Below are positions 9,001 through 21,000 of a stretch of 64,000 bases of DNA, in pieces. The translations under genes and the position numbers were made by a program. This DNA comes from Actinokineospora inagensis DSM 44258. GTDB taxonomy: Bacteria; Actinomycetota; Actinomycetes; Mycobacteriales; Pseudonocardiaceae. The stretch's first letter is position 1. Each line of letters starts with the position of its first letter. Location of the stretch: the NCBI RefSeq assembly GCF_000482865.1, contig NZ_AXWW01000034.1:1-64000 (forward strand). The letters are read 5' to 3'. The notes under the pieces were generated by a model. That model was not told where the DNA came from and did no database searches. It worked only from the letters and a program-made list of their open reading frames with translations.

Positions 9001-12000
9001 CCACCGGCGGTGAGGCGTTGACCGCGCCGCCGACCGACCGCGGCTGGGACCTCGACGGACTCCCCGAGCGCGGCGGATTCCTCACCGACGCCGCCGGGTT
9101 CGACGCCGACCTGTTCGGCGTGTCCCCGCGCGAGGCCCTGGCGATGGACCCGCAACAGCGGCACCTGCTGGAAGTCACCTGGGAAGCCGTCGAACGCCTC
9201 GGCGTCGACCCGGATGCGCTGCGCGGCAGCAGGACGGGCGTCTTCGTCGGCGCCATGGCCCAGGACTACGGCCCGCGCATGCACGAGGCGACCGGCGACA
9301 CCGCGGGTTACCTGCTGACCGGCAACACCGGCAGCGTCGCCTCCGGTCGCATCGCCTACACCTTCGGCTTCGAAGGCCCCGCGCTCACCGTCGACACGGC
9401 CTGTTCCAGCGGCCTGGTCGCCCTGCACCTGGCCGCCCGGTCGCTGCGCGCGGGCGAATGCGACCTGGCGTTCGCGGGCGGCGTGACGATCATGTCGACC
9501 CCCGGCATCTTCGCCGAGTTCGCCCGTCAGGGCGGCCTGTCCCGGGACGGCCGCTGCAAGGCGTTCGGCGCGGGCGCCGACGGGACCGGCTGGTCGGAGG
9601 GGGTCGCGGTGCTCGCCGTGCGCCGCCTGTCGGACGCGGTGCGCGACGGCGACAAGGTCCTCGCCGTCGTCCGCGGTTCCGCCGTCAACTCCGATGGCGC
9701 CTCCAACGGCCTCACCGCGCCCAACGGTCCCGCCCAGCAGCGCGTGATCCAGGACGCCCTCGCCACCGCGGGCCTCCAACCGTCCGATGTGGACGCGGTG
9801 GAAGGTCACGGTACCGGTACCACCCTGGGCGACCCGATCGAGGCGGGCGCCCTGCTCGCCACCTATGGCCATGGCCGCGCCGAGCCGCTGTGGCTGGGTT
9901 CGGTGAAGTCCAACATCGGCCACACCCAGGCCGCCGCCGGGCTCGCCGGTGTCATCAAGCTGGTTTTGGCCCTGCGCCACGGTTCGCTACCCGCCACCCT
10001 GCACGCCGACACCCCGTCCCCGCACATCGACTGGGACACCGGCGCGATTTCCTTGCTCACCAACGCTCAACCGTGGCCACGCGGCGACCGGCCTCGCCGC
10101 GCCGGTGTCTCGTCGTTCGGGATCAGCGGCACCAACGCGCACGCCATCATCGAGGAACCCCCGACCCAGACCTGGCCCGAGGCCTCCGCCAACGGATTCC
10201 CCGTGCTGCTCTCCGCCCGTTCGACGGCCGCCCTGCGCGCTCAGGCCGCCCGACTGTTGACTGTGGACGTTCTGCCCGGAGCCCTGGCCCAGGCCCTCGC
10301 CACAACGCGAACCGCACTACCGCACCGGGCCGCCATCCAGCCCGATGACTTGACCGCAGGCCTCGCCGACCTCGCCGCCGGTCGCGATTCCGCCCAGGTT
10401 CGCACCGGTACCGCCACCCCGGCGAAGCTCGCTTTCCTGTTCACCGGCCAGGGATCGCAGCGGCCGGGCATGGGTCAAGACCTGCGGAGGTTCCCGGCTT
10501 TCGCCGCCGCGTTCGACGAGATCCGGGAGCGGCTGCCGTTCTCCGACACCGACATCGACCAGACCGCACACGCCCAGGCGGGCCTGTTCGCCATCGAGGT
10601 CGCGCTGTTCCGCCTCTTGGAGTCCTGGGGTGTGCGGCCGGACGTGCTGGTCGGCCACTCCATCGGCGAGATCGCCGCCGCCCACGTCGCCGGGATTCTC
10701 TCGCTGGACGACGCCTGCACCCTGGTCGCCGCCCGCGGTCGCCTCATGCAGTCCCTACCCCCCGGCGGCGCGATGCTCGCCGTCGAGGCCGTGGAGGTTG
10801 CCGCGCTACCGGACGGTGTCGACCTCGCCGCCGTGAACGGCGAAAACGCCTTCGTCGTCTCCGGCGACAGCGCCGCCATCGGCCGCCTGGAAGGGCGACT
10901 GCGCGCGGAAGGCAAACGCTCCAAACGCCTCATAGTCTCGCACGCGTTCCACTCGCACCACATGGACCCCATACTCGCCGACCTCACCCGCGTCGTCAGC
11001 GAGCTGACCTTCCACCCCCCACGCATCCCCATCATCCCAACCTCTTCCGGCGACCCCGCCACCCCGGACTACTGGGTACGCCAAGCCCGCGAGCCAGTCC
11101 GCTTCGCCCCCGCCATCGCCACCCTGCCCGGCTCGGTCTTCCTGGAACTAGGCCCCGATGCCGTCCTGTCCGCCCTCGTCGACAACGGCATCCCCCTCCT
11201 CCGCACAGGCCGCGAATCGGTGTCGAATGCCCTCAGCGCCCTCTGGACCACCGGCGTCCACTTGGACTGGCACTCGGTCCACAACGGACCCCGCATTCAC
11301 GTCGACCTCCCCACCTACCCGTTCCACCACACCCGCTTCTGGCCCACCCCAACCACCCCCACCACGGCAGGCCTGACCACCACCGACCACCCCCTCCTCA
11401 GCGCCGCCATCCCCCTCGACAACGGCATCGTCCTCACCGGCCAGATCTCCCTCGCCACCCACCCCTGGCTAGCCGACCACGCCATCCGCGGAACAGTCAT
11501 CCTCCCCGGCACCGCCTTCATCGACCTTGCCCTCCACGCAGGCGCTCACATCGGCCTCCCCACCATCGCCGACCTGACCCTGACCGCCCCCCTCATCCTG
11601 CCCCTCACAGGTTCCGTGCGCCTCCGAGTCACCGTGACCGGCTCCTCCATCACCATCCACAGCCACACCAACCACAAATGGACCCCCCACGCCACCGGCA
11701 CCCTCACCACCCCCCGCCCAGGCGCAACCCCCCCACCCCCGGGCGGCCCCCACCCTTCCCGGGGGGCGTCCCCGAGGCCAGTCTACCGGGATGGCGAGAT
11801 CAACAGGGGTGAGGCCGGTGAGCTGTGGGCTGCTGAGCGGCATGTGGATAACTCGGCATCGGGCACGCCTGAGCCGGTCACCTCACCTGAGCCCATCACC
11901 CGGCCGGTTGCCTGGTCTGAGTCCGCCACCCTGTCGGACTCAGTGATCCCGTCGGAGCCGGTCACCTCGCCCGAGTCTGTCGCCCCACCCGAGCCGGCCG

Positions 12001-15000
12001 TCTCGTCCCAACCGGTCGCTTCGCCCGAGCTGGTCGTCCCGCCCGAGGTAGTCGCCCTATCCGAGCCCGTCGCACTGTCCGAGCCAGCCGCCTGGCCAGA
12101 GTCGGTCGTCCTGCCTGAGCCTCTCACCTCGCCTCAGCCTGCGACCCCGCCCCAGCCGGCCGCCTCGGCCGAGCCCGTCGTCGCCTCACCCGAGTTCGCC
12201 ACCCAGCCACGTCCAGGCGCGATCCTCCCGCCCCCGGGCGGCCCCCACCCTTCCCGGGGGGCGTCCCCGAGGCCAGTCTACCGGGAACGCGAGATCAACA
12301 GGGGTGAGGCCGGTGAGCTGTGGGCTGCTGGGCAGGGTGTGGATAACTCGGTCTCGGGTAAGCCTGAGTCCGTCACCTCGCCCGAGCCTGTTGCCCCGCC
12401 CGAACTGGTTGTCATGTCCGAGCCCGTCGCCCTGCCTGAGTCGGTCGCCTGGCCTGAGTCAGTTGTCCTGCCTGAATCTGTCACAGCACCTCAGCCTGCG
12501 ACTCCGCCCCAGCCGGTCGCCTCACCCGAGTTCGCCACTCAGCCACGTCCAGGCGCGATCCTCCCGCCCCCGGGCGGCCCCCACCCTTCCCGGGGGGCGT
12601 CCCCGAGGCCAGTCTACCGGGATGGCGAGATCAACAGGGGTGGAGCTGGTGAGCTGTGGACCACCGGGCGGAATGTGGATAACTTGACCCCGGCTGAGCC
12701 TGAGCCTGTCGGCCCGCCCGAGTTGACGCCCGCCGACTACGCCGACCTTGCCGCCCTTGGCTTTGACTATGGCCCCGCCTTCCAAGGCCTCCGCGAGGTA
12801 GGTGACCAGCGCGCGCGGGTTGAGCTGGACGGGCCTCAAATCGCGGTTCTCGACTCCGTGTTGCACGCCCTCGGCCCGGCGCTCAATCGGGACGGCATTC
12901 CGCTGCTTCCCTTCGCTTGGTCCGGCGTTACCCGGCACTCGGCGGCGACCAGTCTGGATGTGCGTCTGGTTCGGCGCGGCCCGGATGAGTACGCCATCTA
13001 CGCCAGCGACCCGCAGGGCGCGCCCGTTCTCACCGTTGACTCGCTGACGCTGCGGCCTGCGAAGCTTCGCGACACCGGTGTCGTCTACGTTCTCGATTGG
13101 CAGCCTGCCCCGGCGACGAATCCGGTCGGCGAGTCGGTCCGGGTCGAGATCTCAGGCGGCTCCCTCGTCGAGCGTGCGCACGCCGCCACACGATCCACTT
13201 TGGACGTTGTGCAGCGGCATCTGAGCGAGGGTGCGGGCAAACTGGTCATCGCCACCACCAATGCACTGTCCACATCGGACGAAAAGACCGACCCGGCGGC
13301 AGCAGCGGTGTGGGGTTTGGTCCGGTCCGCCCAGACCGAGAACCCCGGCCGGTTCATCCTGCTCGACGGCGAAATCCCCACCGTCATCCCCGATGCCGAC
13401 GAGATCGCGGTACGCGGAGGCAGAACCTTTACACCGCAACGAGTCCAAGTGTCCGCCGATGGTCAGATGAACTGGGGCGACACCGTCCTGATCACCGGTG
13501 GCGCCGGCGGGCTCGGCACCCTTGTCGCGCAGCACCTCACCTCCGCCGGTGTCCGGGTCATCCGGGTAGGCCGTCGCGGTGGGGACGGTGTTGTCCAGTG
13601 TGACGTCACCGATAGGGAAGCGTTGGCTGCCCTGTTCGACGAATATCCCATCACCGCTGTCATCCACGCGGCCGGGACTCTTGACGACGCACCGGTCCAC
13701 ACTCTTGACCCGGACCGGTTGTCCGCCGCGATTCGGGCCAAAGTGGAGGGTGCGGTTCACCTCGACGACCTCACCCGAGACCGGCCGTTGACCGAGTTCG
13801 TCCTGTTCTCCTCCATCGCGGGCACCCTCGGTACCGCCGGCCAAGCCGCTTATGCGGCAGCGAACGCGTTCCTGGACGGTCTCGCCGCCCGTCGTCGTGC
13901 TGAAGGGCGCCCGGCTCGCTCGATCGCCTGGGGGCTGTGGGCCGAAGGCATGGGCACGACTGCCGACAAGACCCGGTTCGTCGACCTCGGCGGCACCCTC
14001 ACCGCAGCACAAGGTCTAGACCTGCTCGACCACGCCCCCGACCGCGCGCACGCCATCGCCGTCGCAACGCCGCTCCGCACCCCGCGGACCACCGCGCCCG
14101 CCCCGCCACGCGACCTCGACGAGCTGGTCCGCGCCCAGGTTGCCGCCGTCCTCGGTCACGGCTCCGGTGATCGGATCGACCCGACTCGTACCTTCAAGGA
14201 CCTCGGGTTCGACTCGTTGACCGGTGTCGACCTGCGCAACCGGATCACTGCCGCGACCGGTCTCGCCCTGCCCGCCACAGTGGTCTTCTCCTACCCGACC
14301 CCGGCCGCCCTCGTCGATCACCTGCGCGCCGAGGTCGTGCCGACCACAAAGACAGCCACGGTCACCACCGATGACCCGATCGCCATCGTCGCCATGGCCT
14401 GCCGTTACCCGGGAGGCGTCGACAGTCCCGAATCGTTGTGGGCGATGGTCGCCGAGGGGCGTGACGGCATCACCGAGTTCCCCACCGCGCGTGGCTGGGA
14501 CCTGGCTGGTCTGTACCACCCCGACCCCGAACAGCCTGGCACCACCTACACCCGGCACGGCGGCTTCCTGCACGACGCGCACCTGTTCGACGCAGAGTTC
14601 TTCGGCATCTCCCCGCGCGAGGCGCTGGCCATGGACCCGCAGCAGCGCGTCCTGCTCGAATTGTCGTGGGAGACCTTTGAACGCGCGGGCATCGATCCCA
14701 CCGGTCTGCGCGGCAGCCGCACCGGGGTCTTCGCTGGCGTGATGTACCACGACTACGCCACTGGTTCTGTACCGTCTGATGTGGAGGGTTACCTCGCCAC
14801 CGGCGGGGCGGGCAGCGTGGTTTCCGGTCGTCTCGCCTACACCTATGGGTTCGAGGGGCCTGCTGTCACGGTTGACACCGCGTGTTCCAGTAGTCTGGTC
14901 GCCCTGCACTGGGCCGCCAAGGCTTTGCGCTCCGGTGAGTGCGACCTCGCCTTGGTCGGTGGTGTGACGGTCATGTCGACGCCAACGGTGTTTGTGGACT

Positions 15001-18000
15001 TCAGCCGCCAGCGCGGTTTGGCTCCGGACGGCCGCTGCAAGTCCTTCGCCGCTGCGGCGGATGGTACGAGCTGGGCTGAGGGCGCGGGTGTCCTGCTGGT
15101 CGAGCGCCTGTCAGACGCCCAACGCAACGGTCACAAGGTCCTCGCGGTTGTGCGGGGCACCGCCGTCAACTCCGATGGCGCCTCCAACGGCCTGACCGCG
15201 CCCAACGGCCGCGCCCAGGAACAGGTCATCCGGTCCGCCCTGGCCGACGCGGGCCTGAACACGTCCGATGTGGACGCCGTCGAAGCACACGGGACCGGTA
15301 CCGCTCTCGGCGACCCGATCGAAGCGTCGGCGCTGCTGGCCACCTATGGGAGAGACCGAGCCGAACCGCTGTGGCTGGGCTCGTTCAAGTCCAATGTGGG
15401 CCACACGCAGGCGGCGGCGGGGGTCGGCGGGATCATCAAGATGGTCCAGGCCATGCGGTACGGCATCCTCCCCGCCACCCTGCACGTCGACACCCCGTCC
15501 CCGCACGTCGACTGGTCGTCCGGATCGGTGTCGCTGCTGACCGAGTCTCGCCCTTGGTCGAGATCCGACCGGCCGAGAAGGGCCGGGGTGTCCTCCTTTG
15601 GTATCAGCGGTACCAACGCGCACGCCGTCCTCGAAGAAGCCCCGGCCAACATGCCCGAACCGACCAGGGCCGCACCCGTCGAGGTGCCCTTGCTGCTCTC
15701 CGCCGTGACCGCCGAAGCCCTCCCGGCCCAGGCTGCCCGCCTAACCGAAGTGGTCGCCGAACGGCTCGACATCGCTGTGTCTCTTGTGGACCGACCGGTG
15801 CTCTCACACCGGGCCGTGGTTTTCGGCAACGGGCTCCAAGATCTGGCAGCGGACCAAATATCGCCCGCTGTCGTCAAGGGAACAGTCACCCCCGCCAAAC
15901 TCGCTTTCCTCTTCTCCGGGCAGGGTTCGCAGCGGTCCGGGATGGGGAGAGAACTGCATGTCTTCCCGGTCTTCGCAATCGCGTTCGACGAAATCCGAGA
16001 CCGGCTGCCATTCGACGACGACGCCATCGACCAAACGGTGCACGCCCAAGCGGGCCTGTTCGCGCTGGAAGTCGCGTTGTTCCGGCTGCTCGAATCCTGG
16101 GGCATAAACCCGGATGTCCTGATCGGACACTCCATCGGCGAGATCGCGGCTGCCCATGTCGCGGGCATCTTCAGCCTGGATGACGCCTGCACCCTGGTCG
16201 CCGCCCGTGGCCGTCTCATGCAGGAGCTCCCACCCGGCGGCGCCATGCTCGCCATCGAGGCCTGCCACATCGACCTCCCCGATGGCGTGGACCTGGCGGC
16301 CGTCAACAGCGAGAACTCGCTGGTCGTCTCCGGTGACAGCGCGGCCATCGACCGCCTCCAGGAGGCAGCCCAGGGTCGAGTGAAGCGGCTCAACGTCAGC
16401 CACGCCTTCCACTCGCACCTGATGGACCCGATGCTGCCCGCGTTCGCCGAGATCGTCGCGGGCTTGACCTTCCACGAGCCACGCATCCCGCTCAGCCCCA
16501 CCGCGACCGGAAATCCCGCGACCGCCGAGTACTGGGTCAACCAGGTCCGCGACACCGTCCGGTTCGCCGCAGCCGTCCCCGCCGACCATCGCTACCTGGA
16601 ACTCGGCCCCGACGCTGTCCTATCCGGACTGGTCGGCGGCATTCCCCTGCTGCGCAAAGCCCATCCCGAGCCGGAAACCGCCCTACGCGCCCTCGCGACC
16701 CTGCACGTCAACGGCACCCCCGTCGACTGGCGAGCCGTTTTGCAGCCCTGGGGTGGTACCCGCGTCGACCTCCCCACCTACGCCTTCCAGCGCGAACCGT
16801 TCTGGATCGCCCCAACCAGGTCCGACCCGGCCGACGACCGGTTCTGGGCGGCCGTCGAGCAGGAAGACGTGGCCACCGTCGCCGCGACCCTGCGCCTGTC
16901 CGGCCCTGCGCTCACCGAAGTCCTGCCCGCCTTGGCGACCTGGCGGCGTTCGCGCACCGAGCTGTCCAAAGTCGAGTCGTGGCGGTACCGGATCGCTTGG
17001 CGGCCAGTGGACGTCAAGCCCGCGAAGATGTCCGGCACCTGGCTCGTCCTCGGCCCCGACCCGGCCGGGGTCGCCGACGCGTTGACCGCACTCGGCGCCA
17101 CCGTGCACCACGACCCAGACCGGGAAGCCGACGGGATCATCTCCACCGGTTCCCTCGACGAAGCCCTCCACTTGGTCCAGACCCGCCGAACCCGCGTCTG
17201 GTGCGTGACCACCGATGCCGAGACCGATCCCGACCAGGCCGCCATCTGGGGCTTCGGCCTGGTCGCCGCCTTGGAGCACCCCGACCGCTGGGGCGGCCTC
17301 ATCGACATCCCGGAACCCCTCACCGAGCGTTCCGCGGGTCGCCTCGCAACGATCCTCGCAGGCCAGGAGTCCCAGATCCGGCTTGTGCCCGCCGGCGCCC
17401 TCGTCCGCCGCCTCGAACGCGCCACCCCGAGGCACGCCGAACCGTGGCAGCCCACTGGTCCTGTGCTGATCACGGGCGGTACAGGAGCGCTCGGTGGCCA
17501 CGTCGCCCGCTCGGTGGCCGGGGAAGGTGTGTGCCTCGTCCTCACCAGTAGGCGCGGCATCGACGCACCGGGCGCGGCCGAGCTGGTGACCGAACTGACC
17601 GGCTTGGGCGCCGAGGTCGCCGTTGTCGCCTGCGATGTCGCCGATCGGGACGCCGTCGCGCGGTTGCTCGCCGAGCACCCGGTGACCGCCGTCTTCCACG
17701 CGGCCGGAACCGTCGACGACGGCGTCATCGAATCCCTTGCCCCAGAACGGTTCGCCGCCCTGCACCGCGCCAAGGTCGAGTCCGCGCGCAACCTCGATGA
17801 GCTCGCCGGTGACCTCGACGCGTTCGTGGTCTTCTCGTCGCTGGCCGGTGTGATCGGCAATCCCGGTCAGGCCAACTACGCCGCCGCCAACGCGGCCTTG
17901 GACGCCGTGGCCGCCCGCAGGCGCGCCCAGGGCAAACCGGCCGTCGCGATCGCGTGGGGCCCGTGGGCCGAGTCGGGCATGGCGGCCGGGGTCGCCGATC

Positions 18001-21000
18001 GGCTCCAGCGCGCGGGCCTCGTCCCGATGCCGCCCGCGTCCGCGCTGACCGGCCTGACCCTCGACGAGCCGCACACCGTCGTCGCCGACATCGCCTGGTC
18101 GCGGTTCCCGGCCCGGTCGCCCCTGTTGGCCGACTTCCTGGACGACACCCCGGACCCGGTGGACGTCGCCGACTTGGCGGATCTCGTCCGGACCCAGGCC
18201 GCCGCCACCCTCGGTCGGCCGGGGACCATCGCCGCCGACCGCAACTTCCGCGATCTCGGCTTCGACTCGTTGACCGCGCTGGAGTTCCGCAACGCCCTCG
18301 CCCAGCGGGTGGGTGTCGCGCTCCCGCCGAGCCTGGTCTTCGACCACCCCACCCCGGCCGCCGTCGCCGACTACCTGCGCGAACTCCTTGCCCCGACAGC
18401 GAAAACCACTGCCACTGCCGAACGCGCTACGGTCGACGACGATGTGGTGATCGTCGGTATGGCCTGCCGGTTCCCCGGTGGCGTGCGGACCCCCGAGGAC
18501 CTGTGGCGGCTGGTCAGTTCCGGCACCGACGCCATCGGCGGCCTCCCGCCGGACCGGGGCTGGGACCTGACCGGCGCCCCCGACTTCGCCCGGGTCGGCG
18601 GGTTCCTCGACGACGTCGCCGGGTTCGACGCCGACCTGTTCGGCATCTCCCCGCGCGAGGCCCTGGCCATGGACCCGCAACAGCGCCTGCTCCTGGAGAC
18701 CACCTGGGAGGTCTTTCAACGCGCCGGCCTGGATCCGACTGGTCTTAAGGGCGCCAGGGTCGGTGTTTTCGCAGGTACGAACGGGCAGGATTACGCGTCG
18801 CTCGTCACCGGTGAGGGCCTGGACGGGCACGTCGCGATCGGTAGTGCGGCGGCTGTGCTGTCGGGTCGGGTGGCATACGCGTTCGGTCTGGAAGGACCCG
18901 CGCTGACGGTCGACACGGCGTGTTCGAGCAGCTTGGTCTCGCTGCACCTCGCCGTCCGGGCGTTGCGGGGCGGTGAGTGCGACATGGCCCTCGCGAGCGG
19001 GGTGACGGTCATGTCCACGCCGACCGCCTTCGTCGAGTTCGGACACCAGAACGGGCTCGCGAGTGACGGCCGGTGCAAGGCGTTCGCTGCCTCGGCCGAC
19101 GGAACCGGATGGGGTGAGGGAATCGGCGTCCTGCTGCTCATGCGCAACGCGGACGCCGTCGCCGCAGGTCACCGGGTGCTCGCCGTGGTTCGCGGCACGG
19201 CGGTCAACCAGGACGGCGCCTCAAACGGCCTCACCGCCCCGAACGGACCCGCGCAGCAACGGGTCATCCGCGCGGCGCTGGCCGATGCCCGGCTCGAACT
19301 GTCCGATGTGGACGTGATCGAGGCGCACGGGACCGGCACCGCTCTCGGTGATCCAATCGAGGCGCAGGCCCTGCTCGCGACCTACGGGCGAGATCGGACG
19401 CGGCCGCTGTGGCTCGGGTCGGTGAAGTCCAACATCGGGCACACCCAGGCGGCGGCCGGGGTCGCGGGCGTGATCAAGCTGGTCGAGGCGATGCGGCACG
19501 GTGCCCTCCCGCGCACCCTGCACGCCGACATCCCCACCCCGCACGTCGACTGGTCCGGCGCCATGCGCGTCCTCACCGAGGACCAGCCCTGGACCGGCCC
19601 GCGCCGCGCCGCTGTCTCCGCGTTCGGAATCGGCGGTACCAACGCTCACGCCATCCTCGAACACGTCACCCCGGAACCCGTGCCCGTCGAGACGAGCGCA
19701 CCAACAGCCTGGGTCCTCTCCGCGCACTCCACGGCGGCCCTCCATACACGCGCCGCCAACCTCGCTGCTGTCGATCTCCCGATCGCCGCCGTGGCGCGGA
19801 CCCTCGCCCGCACGGACCCGCGACTGCCGCACCGCGCGGTGGTGGTTGCGTCCAATCAGGACGAGTTCCGCGAGCGACTGTCCACGATCACCGGCACCAC
19901 CGTGACGACCAAGCGAGTGTTCCTTTTCACCGGCCAGGGTTCGCAGTACGCGGACATGGGCCGGGGCCTCTACAACGCGTTCCCCGTGTTCGCCGACGCG
20001 TTCGACGCTGTCCGGCTGCGGGTGGACTTCGACGAGACCGAGATCGACCAGACCGGCAACGCCCAGCCCGCCCTGTTCGCCCTGGAAGTGGCTCTCTTCA
20101 GCCTTCTGGAGTCGTTCGGAATTGTCCCAGATGTCCTGATCGGACACTCGATCGGCGAGCTGGCGGCCGCCCACGTGTCCGGCATCCTCAACCTGGACGA
20201 CGCGTGCGCGCTGGTCAAAGCCCGCGCCGGGCTCATGCAGCAGCTCCCGCCGGGCGGAGCGATGCTCGCCGTCGAGTCCGACCACGAAGACCTGCCCGAC
20301 GGGGTCGACCTGGCGGCGGTCAACGGTCCGAACTCCCTGGTGGTCTCCGGCGACAGCACGGCCATCGACCAGTTCCGGGAGGACATGGTCGCGCGTGGGC
20401 GTCGGGTGAAGCGGCTGACGGTCAGCCACGCGTTCCACTCGCACCTGATGGACCCGATGCTCGCCGAGTTCGCCCAGGTCGCCGCCAGTATCACCTACCG
20501 GCAGCCGAGCATCCCGCTCATTCCCACCGCCACCGGCGATCCCACGACTCCTGACTACTGGGTCGCCCAGGTCCGTGACACCGTTCGCTTCGCCGACGCG
20601 GTCGCCCAGATCTCAGACGCGCACTACCTGGAACTAGGACCGGATGGTGTGCTCTCGGCCATGGTCCCCAACGCCGCCCCGACCTTGCGACGCGACCACA
20701 ACGACCACACCACCCTGCTTGCCGCTATCGGCCACGACTACACGCACGGTGGAACTCCACAGTGGACGAAAATACTCGGCGACGGCCCCACGGTCACACT
20801 TCCGGTATACCCGTTCCAGCACCGGCGGTTCTGGCCCAAGACCAAGGTCGGCGACTGGTGGTACGGCATCGACTGGACCCCGGTCACCCCACAGCCCGCC
20901 CTCGCCGGGACCTGGCTGCTCATCGACCCCACCGACGACGTCACCCAAGCGTTCACCGGGGTCACCACCATCGTCCGGTCCAGCGCCGACGACCTGACCG

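Larger units (their letters stand above)
11711..12723 (+). repeat. Low-complexity repeat insertion inside DH of module 1
   Basis: Between the two hot-dog halves of DH1 the coding frame continues through 1013 bases of Pro/Glu/Val/Ser-rich sequence. The equivalent linker in DH10 is about 20 residues. The insertion is built of three copies of a 115-base element (listed separately) and two arrays of an 18-base unit (six residues, roughly V-x-x-P-E-P). The copy-to-copy distances, 495 and 336 bases, are both multiples of three, so the frame is kept. Confidence 0.9.
8923..14335 (+). other. Module 1: KS-AT(malonyl)-DH-KR(B)-ACP
   Basis: KS (8923-10155) has Cys1112 in DTACSSG. AT (10426-11330) has Ser1531 and HAFH starting at His1625, malonyl type. 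DH spans about 11380-13060 but is split: the first hot-dog has His1804 in [12 protein letters not shown], the second has YGPAFQG and Asp2262 (VLDSVLHA), with a 337-residue insertion between them (11711-12723). KR (13480-14020) has TGGAGGLG, an LDD motif (B-type) and the Tyr/Asn pair in [10 protein letters not shown] carries Ser2716. All catalytic residues are present, so an E-alkene is predicted if the split DH folds. Confidence 0.9.

Noticed and set aside
11711-12723. Insertion sequence inside DH1
   Set aside because: There is no transposase, terminal inverted repeats or target duplication; it is repeat expansion plus copies of a small element.
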